Positions 23,336-35,460 of a DNA stretch of 64,000 bases are shown piece by piece (within the stretch, counting starts at the first letter, position 1; every line of letters begins with the position of its first letter). The position numbers were made by a program, and so were the translations under genes. The stretch covers positions 1 through 64,000 of the forward strand of contig JAUCBJ010009037.1 in NCBI GenBank assembly GCA_032718475.1. Direction: 5' to 3'. Below the pieces are notes generated by a model. That model was not told the DNA's origin and did no database searches. It saw only the letters and a program-made list of their open reading frames with translations. Origin of the DNA: Nemertoderma westbladi (lineage: Eukaryota; Xenacoelomorpha; Nemertodermatida; Nemertodermatidae).

Positions 23336-23635
23336 TTCAGTTTTTCAGAATTAACTTCAGAATTAACCTAACTTTGTATTAAATTTGAGGTAATTCCAAA
23401 ATTGGGTCTATAATTTGAAATTTGAGGTATTCTCAAATTTGATGATCTCCCTGACTGCCCGGACCAGGTATGGCATGAACAGATGAAGGAGGTGTTTACT
23501 TGCGTAGCACGCACCCCAACTGTCAGCCAACCTGCATGAATACTAACTCAACCAGTCAACTGACTGAACTAACTTCTATAAAAACAATAAAAGATCGAGT
23601 TAGTACGGAGGTGATTTCCGCCATTTACTACTTTA

Positions 23636-23885
23636 TCGAGTATTTTTTTTCATTTTGTTTTCGAAAGTAAGTATTTTTTTCATTTTTTTCAGTGAGTATT
23701 TTTCATTTTTTTGAAAGTATTTTTTTCATTATTTTCAATAGGAAGTATTTTTTTCATTTTTTGAAAGTATTTTTATAATTTTTCTCAAGAGTAAGTACCG
23801 GTATTTTTTTTATTTTTTTTGAAAGTATTTTTTTCATTTTTTTACAGTATTTTTTCATTTTTTTTTCGAAAGTATCTGTTTCATT
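23636..23885. repeat. GTATTTTTTTCATTTTTTGAAA low-complexity array
   Basis: About ten imperfect units of AAGTATTTTTTTCATTTTTT, 20-30 bp apart, plus-strand T-rich. Not coding. The rest of 23,336-23,986 has no recognisable feature. Confidence 0.75.
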
Positions 23886-25489
23886 CTTTATGTGTAGTGA
23901 TTTCAGGCTTTTAGTTTTATTTCCTATTCATATGCACATGCAGTAGGCCTATAGTAATGTGGTAATGTACAGTACAGCAGTGGGACCAGGGCTGGCAAAG
24001 TAGGTTTTCTAGTTTTGTAAACGTAGGTTTTTGTCGATTTTTGTCAAAAACCTAAAATTTGAAAAATGCCTAAAACTAGGTTTTTAGGTTTTTGATCACA
24101 ATAAACAAAAAAGAGCCAAATCAGTAGGGAACACATGCCCGAAATGGCAGCACAGGCGCACTGCCATTTTTGAAAATTGCACTGCCATATTAGGCAGTTT
24201 TACCCTAAATTTTGTATAAAATTTCAATTTTTATACACTTCCTGCAGGAAGGGCCCCACTTTTATTTCATTGGATGAAAATATGATATATATTGGAGGTA
24301 AATTCAAAATTCGGTAGAGTTTCATGGTTGGGTTTCAGAGATATTTTACATTAAAAATTGTTAGTCCAAAACATGCACTGCCTAAAATGGCAGTGCAAAA
24401 CAGCCCTCCATATTTTCTGTTAACTTTATTAGGATGACCTTACGTTTTCAGCCAATAGGAGGCCAATTACTCAGGTTACCTTCAGATCATGTGGTATGGC
24501 TGCTGCTTCCACTACAGCACTAGTATTTACATATAATATTTACACATAATAATTTACACATAATAATTTAGTAGGTAATATATAATATATAAGTCAGTAA
24601 GTAATACATAAGTACAGTATATTATTGCAAGAAGTGCTATATTTTGATTTACCGGTCAGTCGGTAGTATCATGAATGTCAGTGTGTTACTATTTTTGTGA
24701 TTAACATATTGGTAATTTTTTTATTCTGTTCCATTTAATTATTTGTTTGCCTATTATTTTAATATACTTTTAGTTGCATTTGATTTACAGTATAGCATAT
24801 TTACAATTTCCTTTAGAGGCTGTGAGCGTGGGAAGTGATAGATTCATAATAAATTGTTTAGGGATATGTTTGTATCTGACATATAATAAACTAAATAAAG
24901 GAATAATACATTGCCGATATCTTACATGTATAACTACTGACTACTGTACTGTAGTAAACTCAGTATTTTAATCTAATAGGCCTTCAATTATATTATATTG
25001 TATTACTATATCTTATTTTTTTATTTATTATATTCTTACGATGGAAGATGATGAAGAAGCACTTCTAATTTTTAATGATATCCAATGTGAACAGTACGAA
25101 ATACAAAATAGCATTACCAATACTACAGTTGAAAATGAATTTAATGATTCGGAGGAGGGTGAGGAAGCTGTTATGCAAACTATATCAGACAATGCTCTAC
25201 AGTTGGTACTTGAAAGCGAATATGTAATGACTCGCGGCAAGAACCAGACGATGACTGGCAGCCAGAGGTAGAAGGCTCAAGTGAAAGTAGCAATGATACA
25301 TTGGTGTTGGGGAATCATGGCCGCCTGTGGACATTCTCCGAACTGTATAGAGGATGTGAAGGAATTGAGGAGGGGAATGCTGATGCTGGTGTTGGAGGGA
25401 TTGTGGTGGGTGGTAGTGGAGCTGAAGGGATTGTGGCAAGTAATGGTCCAGGGGACAGGATTGTGGTGGGTAATGCTGGAGGTGAGGTA

Positions 25490-27122
25490 GAATAAAACGT
25501 CTGTCCTTATCTGATCTGATCTGATCTGACGGTATCTGATCCTACAACCAATCAGGAGAAAGATATATAATATTTACCTAACTGTCTGTTAGGTAAATAG
25601 CCAATAGCTGAATAGGGGATCACGTTTCACGTTGCCTGTTTATTTATCAGTATTATCATATGACGTGGCAGTACAGGCATACCGGTATGCATCTAATGCA
25701 CAAAGGCATATTATTATATATTAAAAATGCGATATAGGATGAAAGATGGCAGGATTGTCCCAGCAAAGATGGATAGTTTCAGATGTAAACAACTTTCGTA
25801 GATTTAGTTGGTGTTGAAACATTAAACATTTATTAAAAACAATACAGCCTTTGCTGCAATATTTTCGTAAATCTTTCTTGTTAACCCTATTACCTTACCA
25901 CTGGGGTGTTTTGACCATTAGCACCACTGGGGGGGGGGGGGGGGATTCGGCCCACCCACTTTATTTTTGTAATCGTCCAATGAAATCCTACAAAATTTGG
26001 GCTGTTGGTGAAACAACTATAGATGAACACTCCCTACCAAACCTTAAAAAGTTAAAATTTCATAAGTAGGGACTCATAATTTTGATGAAAAATAAAGGTA
26101 ATCGAATGTGATTATATTCCATTTCCAAAAATTGAAGTGGATGCTATTTTTCGTGCACCTAAGAAGTGGGTGTGGCACTTCAAATTTTGAAAAATTAGAT
26201 ATTCAGAAAATGCCCCTAATTTTTTACTTCAACGCATCTTTATAGGTTTTCTGGGCCGCTGAATCGATTGAAAGTAATATAGAAGCCTGAAGACTTAGAG
26301 GTTAGCCATTTTTTGAAATCAAAACTTTTTGAAAAAAGATAAATTTAATAAAAAATCGACCGAAAAGTGAAATCCTGGTATTCTTTACATGGGCGAAGAA
26401 TACCAGACTTTATGCCGTTATATTTCACTTTGCAGTTACCCCCATGTGAAGAATACCAGGTTTTCACCAAAAACACAGGTTACAGAACGGCTGAATATAA
26501 CCAAAACAATAAACGAATTAGTATATTTACAGGTTATAAGACATAAATAAGCTCTATAATACACTCAATAAAGATAAATTAAAAAATAATTAAAATCTTC
26601 AAATATAAAATTCCAGTAAAAGTCGACTGAAAAGTGAAGTCCTGGTATTCTTCACATGGGCGGTATTCTTCACATGGACCGACACCAAAATTTGGCACCA
26701 GCCGCTAAAAACAAATTTAAGATTTCTAGCTTATTTTATTTGAATTCCTTTTAGTTCGTTTCAGTTAGTCTTTTAGTTAGTATCGTTAGTTTCAGAGCGA
26801 GAGGTGTTATATTGACCCCCCCCCCGGATTTAAGGGGAATACCGGGGAAACTTCACATACTGGTCGACAAGGGCAGAAAATCCAGTACTCATTTAGCTAC
26901 CATTTAAGGGTGCAAGGCAGAGATGCCTCGCTAAACCCTTCAAAACATTCGTGCCGAAACGAAAACTACCTTGGCCCCCACGCCGGGGTTGAACCCACAA
27001 CCTCCGAGATATGTGAATTCAATATAACCACTACACCAAGGTGCGCTCTGAACCAAGGTGGAACAAGTGTCAGATACCGTCAGATCAGATCAGATCAGAT
27101 CAGATAAGGACAGACGTTTTAG
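25490..27122. mobile_element. Palindromic insertion with GATCAGATCAGAT ends inside E1
   Basis: Inverted ends AAAACGTCTGTCCTTATC with three to four TGATC repeats (25,493-25,540) and their complement (27,071-27,118). It contains an inverted/direct CCTGGTATTCTTCACATGGG repeat set (26,375-26,680), C runs and a tRNA-like SINE. No TSD could be identified. It separates the two halves of the MADS-box-like gene. Confidence 0.6.
26885..27050 (-). mobile_element. tRNA-derived SINE
   Basis: The minus strand carries a Pol III A box (TGGTGTAGTGGTTA, 27,038-27,025) and B box (GGGTTCAACCCC, 26,996-26,985) at tRNA spacing, and CACCTTGG can pair with CCAAGGTA as an acceptor-like stem. The anticodon arm is degenerate, so it is SINE-like rather than a working tRNA. 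It extends into a non-tRNA body toward 26,885. Confidence 0.7.
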
Positions 27123-27184
27123 CCATCCTAGCTGGAGGTTATGGTATTGTGTCTGGTTGTAGTGGAGTTGAAGTGATTGTGGTG

Positions 27185-27605
27185 GGTTATAATGGAGGTG
27201 AAGGGATTGTGACGGGTGGTAGTGATGGGATTGTGGCAGGTGGTAGTGATGGGATTGTGGCAGGTGGTAATGATGGGATTGTGGCAGGTGGTAGTGATGG
27301 GATTATGGCGGGTGGTAGTGATGGAATTGTGGCAGGTGGTAGTGATGGGATTGTGGCAGGTGGTAGTGATGGGATTATGGCGGGTGGTAGTGATGGGATT
27401 GTGGCAGGTGGTAGTGATGGGATTGTGGCAGGTGGTAGTGATGGGATTGTGGCAGGTGGAAGTGATGGGATTGTGGCAGGTGGTATTGATGGGATTATGG
27501 CGGGTGGTAGTGATGGGATTGTGGCAGGTGGTAGTGATGGGATTGTGGCAGGTGGTAGTGATAGGATTGTGGCAGGTGGTAGTGGATGTGATAGGATTGT
27601 GGCGA
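27185..27605. repeat. 24-bp minisatellite in the MADS-box-like gene
   Basis: About 16 units of GGTGGTAGTGATGGGATTGT plus GGCA. In frame with the flanking relic it encodes GGSDGIVA repeats. A shorter, more divergent stretch of the same flavour lies before the insertion, at 25,390-25,490. Confidence 0.9.
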
Positions 27606-27955
27606 GTGGTAGTGGGGGGGAATATGGTTGATAGGAGTGGAGGTGGAAGAAAAATACGTCAGAAAATAACAGACCTCAAATATATAGAAAAACCGAATTC
27701 ACGTTCTAGCACTAATCATAAACGAAAGGGCACGTTAGTTGAGAAGGCAAATGAGTTAGATAGATTAACTCACACTGGAACTGATTTGCTTTTTTTTATC
27801 GTACCTGGAAAATAAAAAAAAATATAAGCTAACTGTCAAATCATCTACTCCAACAATTGATTCTAACAAAGAACCCCGCTCAATTCTAGGTGCGATTAAC
27901 ATGGATGTTATTAATAACACTATGTTTGAGACGCAAGCAGATGCACTGAAGACCT

Positions 27956-28450
27956 TTATGGAAGCTGGAAGCACAATGGTCCAATAAAATTGCTATTATG
28001 TAGGTAACATAACTGCTCCACTGATTTTATAATATTAAATTTTTTAGAGTTTGAAATATCAGGAAAGCACGAAAACGAAATGCCTGATAAATTGCAACAA
28101 AATTCGATTACAAATTCGTCAACCATTTTAATAATTTCATCTAGGGGAGGAAAATATCGGTACAATCCATTTAAAGATGTGACAGTTTTATCTAAGGAGT
28201 CAATGATCTTATTACTAAAGCTGTCCATAGAATATGTGGCTGCTGAAAGTGATAATTTCCCATCCTGGTAACATCCTTTACAAATATAACTCGCCCGCGA
28301 TTTTAGAGTCTTACTTTCTATTAAATGGCTAATTATCTTTTTATTAAATTTTCCATAAGTTTTTTCTGTTAATCGTATAAGTGATGCATTTGCGTCATCT
28401 TCGGCCTTACCACATGATCCACAAGATTTCTTATATAATGCCATCAGCAT
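27956..28450 (-). CDS. Cys-rich ORF of E1, possible zinc-finger exon
   Basis: 164 codons reading MALYKKSCGSCGKAEDD, RLTEKTYGKFNKKI and ASYICKGCYQDGK. The CxxC...CxxC pairing (CGSCG and CKGC, about 45 residues apart) suggests a zinc-binding N-terminal domain such as precedes some transposases, followed by helical sequence. The last ~35 codons overlap the convergent MADS-box-like gene end and are probably intronic or non-coding. No catalytic domain follows, so it may be the first exon of a lost transposase. I do not recognise the family. Confidence 0.45.
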   Translation of the reverse strand: MLMALYKKSCGSCGKAEDDANASLIRLTEKTYGKFNKKIISHLIESKTLKSRASYICKGCYQDGKLSLSAATYSMDSFSNKIIDSLDKTVTSLNGLYRYFPPLDEIIKMVDEFVIEFCCNLSGISFSCFPDISNSKKFNIIKSVEQLCYLHNSNFIGPLCFQLP

Positions 28451-30249
28451 TAATGAACAAAGTATAAATAAATAAATTAATAAAATTAATAAATTGCTCT
28501 TAAAAGGATATAGAGATAGGCTGAGTTGAGTAGCGAATGCTAAAACTGCATAGGATCTACGGGGTCCCTCTCTACCTGCCTACAGTACAGCAGAGTACAT
28601 ATAGTGATACTGTAGATAAAAATTGTAATTTCCTATCAAAACTTACAGACTGAATACCGATGATAGTGATGTAGTGATTAAGTTTTACACATTTACAAAG
28701 AGACAGAGCTGATGTAGCTGTATGGCTACTAGTAATTGTGTTTTCACACTGTTGTTTGCATACAGCTTCCAATGTGGACTTAGGTAATCCGTAATCGTAG
28801 TCAATTCGTAGTCAATAACACTGCTATTTTAGGCAGTGCATGTTTCGGACTAGCAATTTATAATGTCCAATATCTCGAAAACCCAACCATGAAACTCTAC
28901 CGAATTTTGAATTTACCTCCAATATGTATCATATTTTCATCCAATGAAATAAAAATGGGGCCCTTCCTGCAGGAAGTGTATAAAAATTGAAATTTTATAC
29001 AAAATTTAGGGTAAAACTGCCTAATATGGCAGTGCAATTTTCAAAGATGGCAGTGCGCCTGTGCTGCCATTTCGGGCATGTGTTCCCTACTGCAAATTGC
29101 TTGTTTTTTTGAAAATTTCTGATGACAAAAATATTTTGGTTCCATGTATGAATAGGGCCTATGAAACCCTCAGACTTAAGACTTTTTGAGTTTCTGCCTT
29201 TAACTAAGCCGACAATAAAACTTCACTGCTGTCAGCTGTACTGACTAATAAGTTATAGTTCATATCCGTCAGTCGGTGAGAAGTCAAAAATTGGACTTGA
29301 GTCCAAAATTGGACTTCGACTCCAGTTCAAGTCCAAAATTGGACTTCTGTGAGTCCAATATTGGACTTCAAATCAGCCAATTGTTCCAGGGCCTTGGGTA
29401 ATAGGATCGGGCGGGATTTTTTTTCTTTAATCGAAAATATATCAAAAAATAAGAGTTTTAAACAGGCTGACAGGGGGACCTGAAATTCACCAGGCAGTCA
29501 CTGATCTATGCCAAAATTGGCATTTTTCAAAATTGGAAGTTTTCATGCCAAAATTGGAATTTTTGATATATTTTCTGTCCAGGGTCAGCCAATATTGGCT
29601 GGGGTTAACTAAATTTTGCAAAAATTATATTTTAATGCATTTAGAAACTTTTGACCGAGATAAAATAAAATTCACCATGCTTTTGGTTGTTTATGATAGA
29701 AATTTTGATACTGTAACCTCTAGTTCCAAAATTTGAAGTTTTTGACCTGCCGTTTTTGGCATTTTTTATTCTGATAGAGGAAGAGCAGCTGCAGACTAGC
29801 AGCACTAGCTGCAGAGAGTGGTTGTAGTTGCTGATTTGCAGGAATACATTGGTATATTACCGAACTTTTTTTGTAAATGTGTCACTGTCATGCTGTGAGG
29901 TGACATTCTCTGATTCTAGTGAGTTGCATGCGCTTAGTGCTGTTATTGTTATGTGTGTAGTGTACGGTAGGTACGGTGTACGGTCCCTACACATTATCAC
30001 ATTATCCATTTCAATACATTGTCTCTGTGTTTCTATACATTCTGACATTTTTTAACAATTCGCTATCAGCATCACCTGCTTAGCTTGAAGAAGACTCAGT
30101 TCCAGTTGTTGTGTTAGTGTTAATGGTAGGCCTAGTGTTAGTACTTCCAGACAGCCAGAGGTGGTCATTCATTACCAGTGCCTTTTGATTTATTAAATGC
30201 CGACTTTGTGCCACACATCTACCTGTCTACTGCATAAGTCCTACCTAAG

Positions 30250-30430
30250 TAACCACTTTAGATCCTAGAGCACCTTAGATCCTGAACGAACTTAGATCTT
30301 GGGTGAACTTAGATCCTTCCCATTCGAACTTAGATCCTTCCCAGGCAGCCAGGCGAACTTAGATCCTTCCCATACGAACTTAGATCCTTCCCATATGAAC
30401 TTCGATCCTCAACATACAAACTTAGATTCC
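30250..30430. repeat. ACTTAGATCCTTCCCATACG minisatellite
   Basis: About seven imperfect units of GAACTTAGATCCTTCCCATA, 18-27 bp apart, with a further GAACTTTAGATCCTACC near 30,583. Lies inside E3 and is not coding. Confidence 0.75.
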
Positions 30431-31639
30431 ACCTTGCATATATCAGTATATCTGTATATTGCTGTACCATAGCCTGATAGCTGTGAAATAATTGTGAACT
30501 TGATGTGAAAACGTCATCCATACTGCCATAAAGCCAGCCGACCTTGCTGTAAATATTATCACACCTGGCAGCTTGAAGGGAAGCGAACTTTAGATCCTAC
30601 CACCATCTGACCATAATAATAATAAATAATACATTGCAACGAATTAGCTATTAATTTGCAAATTATAGTTTGTTGGTGAGTAACTAATCGCAACTACTCT
30701 GAGCAGCTGAGTGTATGACTTATTTGCATTAGATCATTATAAAGTACTTTTATATGCTTAATGTAATTTTGGACGTGACATTGAGAATCGAACTTAAAGG
30801 TACCTACATGAAATTGAAGCATGACAGATGAGAGACAGCCAGACAGCTGTTAAGTTATGGAAAGTTACCTTTGCAGCTCTGTATGTATCTTCAGTGTACT
30901 AGTACTGTAGTACTGTACTGACTGTACTGTACTTAGAATATAATGGTACATTCTAGCATTCTAGGTACTTTGTACTTTACTTTTAGCATATTCAGATATT
31001 GTTTAGTTCACAATTTACATTCATGTTATGTCTAACCTTACAGCCTTTATGTACCCAGGACTTTATAGTGTCTTTAGGACTAGATTAGATTATGCTCCAA
31101 CAAATATTTAATTACAAATTATATTTGGTGGATACTGATAGCAATGCCAGGTTAGCCAACTACAGCTGCTGCTAAGGCTAACTACAGTACAAGCTACGAT
31201 TTCGTCTAAGGCTATGGGAGCCCTATCAGAAAGAAATACTACAAGTTGATGCTACCACCATCTCTTCTAATTTTTCCATACAACAGGAAGGGTATTATAA
31301 AACAGCTGGATAACAGGATAATGAAATGGGATTAGTAACTGATTAACGCGTTGGGGTCTCCACATAATAAGTACAGAAGTAACAAGTAACACACATCATA
31401 ATCATAAACCAATTAAGGGAAAGGAACAGGTTACAGAGGCAGGCTTTTCTAACTAAAACAATAAACGGCCACTTTTGACTTTACCAATTGAAGGAGCCCT
31501 ATAACCTCACCACATACTACTACTACAATCAGCATGATTCATTGCAGCTGCAATATATATATCTGTATATAGCAGTATAGGCCCTATTATGTATTAAGAA
31601 TGCTGTGCCGGCTTGTTGACAAAAGTGCGCCTCCACAAC

Positions 31640-31960
31640 TCCCTTACACTCTTACAGCCTTATCACCCATGACATTTGCTAGATCATCCGCATCTTCAAG
31701 GCCAGTGTCCTTTAAGACAGTAAGAAAGATGCGTCTCAAGAAAGTTATGGGCTGTCCACCATGCTTATTCACTCCATGAGGTGCACTGGCTGGTCCTCAC
31801 GGCTTAAAGCGATGTCCTGCAAAGCGGAGGCGGCTTTGTTCTAGTGTCAAGCTTGGGGGAACCAATGACTGAATGAGACACCTCCAACTCCAATGTTATA
31901 TAGTGTCTGGTTGGAGATGCAGAGATGTGTGCATTGTACTTGACTTGACACGGTGAACCT
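31640..31960 (-). pseudogene. LINE C-terminal fragment
   Basis: Minus-strand translation gives RLRFAGHRFK and then a frame reading GQPITFLRRIFLTVLKDTGL and DLANVMGDK, which resembles the C-terminal tail of RTE-like endonuclease-RT proteins. Stops interrupt it. A short dead fragment. Confidence 0.55.
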
Positions 31961-33679
31961 AATCAAAACAATTAGTCAATAAACATTAACTCAATAACAT
32001 AATAGGTTACAGTTTACAGTAGTCTTATTTTTGCCATACGAAAATACCACAGGTATGGCAGTATGGGTATGAATGAACTATACAGCTATAACTCAACTAC
32101 GCTACCACGGTATACACCGCTAAGGCAGTAAGGCTACCGCAAAGCTATACCACTAGCGCAAAAAGTAACTACTAATGTCAGACTGTACGTGTGCGATCCC
32201 TGTTTATTTATAATACATATAATACCGTAATTAATTTGATCATTAAAATAATGTTGCATTGTAATTGTGTAATATATATGTACTGATACGGGATGCAGTT
32301 TTGATTTAAATACCGATATACAGTATGGCAGCATGGGTACACTTGGAGTTGTACTAAAGTCCAATATTAGACTTTGGAGTCCAAAATTGGACTTGAAGTC
32401 TAAAATTGGACTTGAAGTCCAATTTTTGACTTCTCACTGACTGTCCGTACCTGTCTGCCTGTCAGCCTGTGCTGCTGTGGTATTTTCGTATTGCAAAAAT
32501 AAGACTATAAGTATGAAATACCCTATGTTATTGAGATATTGTTTATTGTTTTGGTTAGAAAAGCCCACCACTGTAACCTCAGAACCTGCTCCTTTCCGTT
32601 AATTAAGTAATGGAGATTAGTTTATTGTTTTGGTTAGAAAACACCACCACTGTAACCTGCTTCTTTTGCCACAGGTACCGGTACGCATATGAATGATAAC
32701 CGACTAATATTACCCTATCCCTTTTTAAAACAAAATTCAAATTGATTATTTTAATATATTGTAGGATTACCGGTATCTACTGATCTAACTGTCTAACCAG
32801 TGGTGTATAAAATACGGTCCTACGAATTACCAAAAAAAACACAAAATTACCCAAAAATACACAAAAAAATATAAAAAAAACACAAAAATTTACCCAAAAA
32901 ACACAATAAAACACAAAAAAACACAATATTACCCAAAAAAACTTACCCAAAAAGACAAAAAAAAATGTATATCCTATAACAGGCAGACAGGGGTATAGCT
33001 ATAGCAGTATAGGGTTGGAAAAATAAGACTGTAACCTGTGTTCTTTGGTTATCGTTTATTGTTTTGGTTATAAAAGCCTGCTACTGTCAGTTAGGGAACA
33101 TACCTTTAAATAAGCTCCAAAAGTAGGTTTTTATTTAAGGAAAATGGTTCTTATTTAGTGGTTTTTGGGCCTTTTTTGGATATTTTTTCGACATAATACA
33201 GTAATATGCAAGAACTTGTTTCAGGTAAAAATACTGCATAATTTTATTTCACAATATAAAAGTTGGGTCTTTCTTGAACATAATGCAAAAAACCAGGAAA
33301 CATTTCACCGTCCGGTTTTTTTTCTACAAGCGTTTTAAAATTGCATTAAAAATACGACCAGTTCCTAAATAAGAGGGATTTTTTAAATTTACCTTATTTA
33401 AGACATCGAAATTGTACACATAAATACTAAAAGTCCTTAAATAAGAACTTTCATATTTAGGTGTACAATTTCATTCCAAAATCTTCATACTCCTTAAATA
33501 AATTAAATATTTCTCATTTCTCATAATATATTAAATTAAATAAATTAAATTAAATATCCTTATATAATGTCTCTTATAACCTCGTCTCCCAGTCCCGTCC
33601 TCCTTCTGCCCTTAACTGCTTATGACAGTTATGACCTCCTAACTGCCTAACCTTGACAGGACATTGCAAGATGCAGAGA

Positions 33680-34105
33680 TAACAACGAGCAATAATGAGC
33701 AACAACGACTGAACGAGCAACAACGAGTTATATTGAGCAACAATGAGCAATAATAAAGTACAACAACGAGCAACAATGAGCAACAAGGACTGAACGAGCA
33801 ACAACGATTAATATTGAGCAACAACGAGCAACAATGAGCAATAATAAAGTACAACAACGAGTAACAATGAGGAACAACGATTGAACGAGCAATAATAAAG
33901 TACAACAACGAGCAACAATGAGCAATAATGAGCAACAACAAGCAATAATAGAGTACAACGAGCAATAATAAAGTACAACTAACGAGCAACAATGAGCACC
34001 AACAAGCAACAATGAACAACAACGAGCAACAATGAGCAACAATGACCAACAACGAGAAATAATAAAGCGCAATGAGCAGCAATGAGCAACAACGAGCAAC
34101 AAACT
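33680..34105. repeat. (GAGCAACAAC)n simple repeat
   Basis: Imperfect GAGCAACAACGAGCAACAAT/GAGCAATAATAAAGTACAAC units. Long Leu/Cys-rich frames on the minus strand are a by-product of this composition and are not called as genes. Confidence 0.9.
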
Positions 34106-34756
34106 GCGTCGAACCGGATTGAATGTGGGGGAGAGCCACGTTCAAGTGAGCGATCTTTAGCATATGGGTGCTATTAACGAGTTGTCTGTCATCCTTATAA
34201 ATTTTTTATCGCTAATAACTCGGTCATTCCTTGATGAAATTAAACGAAACTTGGTATGTATGTAGTATGTCAAAAGATTAGAAATAATCTGAAGTTTGGT
34301 AAAAAACAAACGAACGCAATGAGGCAAATTAAGGAGACAAGTATTGTGTTGAACGACCTCTGAATAATGAAAGACAACATGTTAATGGGGTGGGGCCCCT
34401 ATCAGCTAGGGCTAACTAAGGCTTTGCTCACTTCATGCTGCGCAAAGGTCCCACGAATGTGTCCCACTTCTGCCTGAGCCAGTTGAGCCAAAACGTCATC
34501 CAGTCATCATCCTTAACCTTCATAACGTCTATCAGCTGCCCGACCGAACCATCTTTCATTATCATTTTACACATAATTATTATTAAAGGGATAACAATAC
34601 AGAACTATGATGCTATTTATGAATTATATGATTTTATCGATAACATTTATTTAGAAAATTTTAGAACACGATTGCATTTTATGCATTTTATATTCGATAT
34701 ATTTTTAATTTATGGCCAAACACTGTACAGTATTACAACTTTGCTATTTATGCGGT

Positions 34757-35460
34757 CAGCCTAAACACCCAACTACACCCAACTTTCACCCAACTACACC
34801 CAACTTTCACCCAACTACACCCAACTTTCACCCAACTACACCCAACTTTCAGCCAACTACACCCACACAGTTCCACCCCACTACACCCAACTTCCACTGC
34901 ACTTCCACTTCCACTCTGGATCCAACTTACACCAAACTATACCTACTGTATGGCACCAAATATTTAACAAATTATTATTAAATCAACATCCCAAAATTAC
35001 AGCATCCATAATGAAACGCCACATCGCCAAGTGATCCACATTAAAGCCCGATGGGAAACCCCACTTGGGATCCGACTATGTAGCAACACACCTAAAGGGT
35101 GTGACATATTCCCATTTATTTTCATAATTGCAGGGCAGTGATGGCAAAATACAGTACGAGTACATGCAACTGTTAAAAGTTCATATATCAGCAATTCCTC
35201 AAAGAAGTTCAGAGTTTGTTACTTTAGGCTACATATTGTAATTTGTGGAATTTTGGTGCCATGCAGTATAGTTTGGTGTAAGTTGGATGCTGTTGGGTTG
35301 AAGTTGGGTGTAGTTGCATAGTTGGGTGGAAGTTTGGTGTAGTTGGGTGTACAGTAGTTGGTGAAAGTTGGGTGTAGTTGGGTGAAAGTTGGGTGTAGTT
35401 GGGTGTGGTTGGGTGTAGTTGAGTGAAAGTTGGGTGTAGTTGTGTGTTTAGGCTGAACCC
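34757..35460. repeat. Opposed CACCCAACTTT / AAAGTTGGGTG arrays
   Basis: The left array (34,763-34,900) repeats CACCCAACTACACCCAACTT. The right array (35,268-35,450) repeats the reverse complement. TCAGCCTAAACAC at the left edge is mirrored by GTGTTTAGGCTGA at the right edge, forming a ~0.7-kb interrupted palindrome centred near 35,105. Confidence 0.8.

Larger units (their letters stand above)
25041..27986 (+). pseudogene. E1 MADS-box-like (SRF-type) protein gene, broken
   Basis: Part 1 (25,041 to about 25,494): MEDDEEALLIF, an acidic leader, then after a 1-nt frame change near 25,238 DDDWQPEVEG and LWTFSELYRG. Part 2 (about 27,126-27,630): Gly-rich octads (GIVAGGSD) from a 24-bp minisatellite. 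Part 3 (27,640-27,815): GGRKIRQKITDLKYIEKP and then HKRKGTLVEKANEL and GTDLLFFIV, matching the SRF-type MADS pattern in order (basic RK, KRK, EKANEL, LTxTGT, hydrophobic strand). A frame change at an A9 run follows, then YKLTVKSS and a short tail ending in TAA at 27,984 beside AATAAA. A 1.6-kb insertion splits parts 1 and 2. MADS boxes bind CArG-type DNA; the role here is unknown. Confidence 0.6.
24122..29092. mobile_element. TIR element E1 with 274-bp TIRs and 5-bp TSD
   Basis: TIRs 24,122-24,395 and 28,819-29,092 are more than 90 percent identical by eye, start CAGTAGGGAACACATG and contain repeated GGCAGTGC/GCACTGCC words. The TSD is CAAAT (24,117-24,121; 29,093-29,097). It encloses a plus-strand MADS-box-like gene relic, a convergent Cys-rich ORF and a secondary palindromic insertion with a SINE. 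CAGT ends plus a 5-bp TSD do not match a superfamily I can name. Confidence 0.85.
29270..32443. mobile_element. TIR element E3 with 5-bp TSD
   Basis: Ends CAGTCGGTGAGAAGTC (29,270) and GACTTCTCACTGACTG (to 32,443), TIRs about 100 bp made of AAGTCCAAAATTGGACTT units (29,285-29,372; 32,350-32,430). The TSD is TCCGT (29,265-29,269; 32,444-32,448). The inside is largely non-coding with a minisatellite and a LINE scrap. Confidence 0.8.

Noticed and set aside
26960-27045. Functional tRNA gene
   Set aside because: A and B boxes are present, but the anticodon arm and terminal pairing are degraded and a non-tRNA body follows, as in SINEs.
24122-29092. Polinton/Maverick assignment for E1 because of AGT-containing ends
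   Set aside because: A 6-bp TSD fails (CAAATC against GCAAAT), while 5 bp is exact; no polymerase B, integrase or capsid genes, and too short.
33574-34163. Leu/Cys-rich minus-strand frames
   Set aside because: Direct translation of the GAGCAACAAC simple repeat; no protein features.
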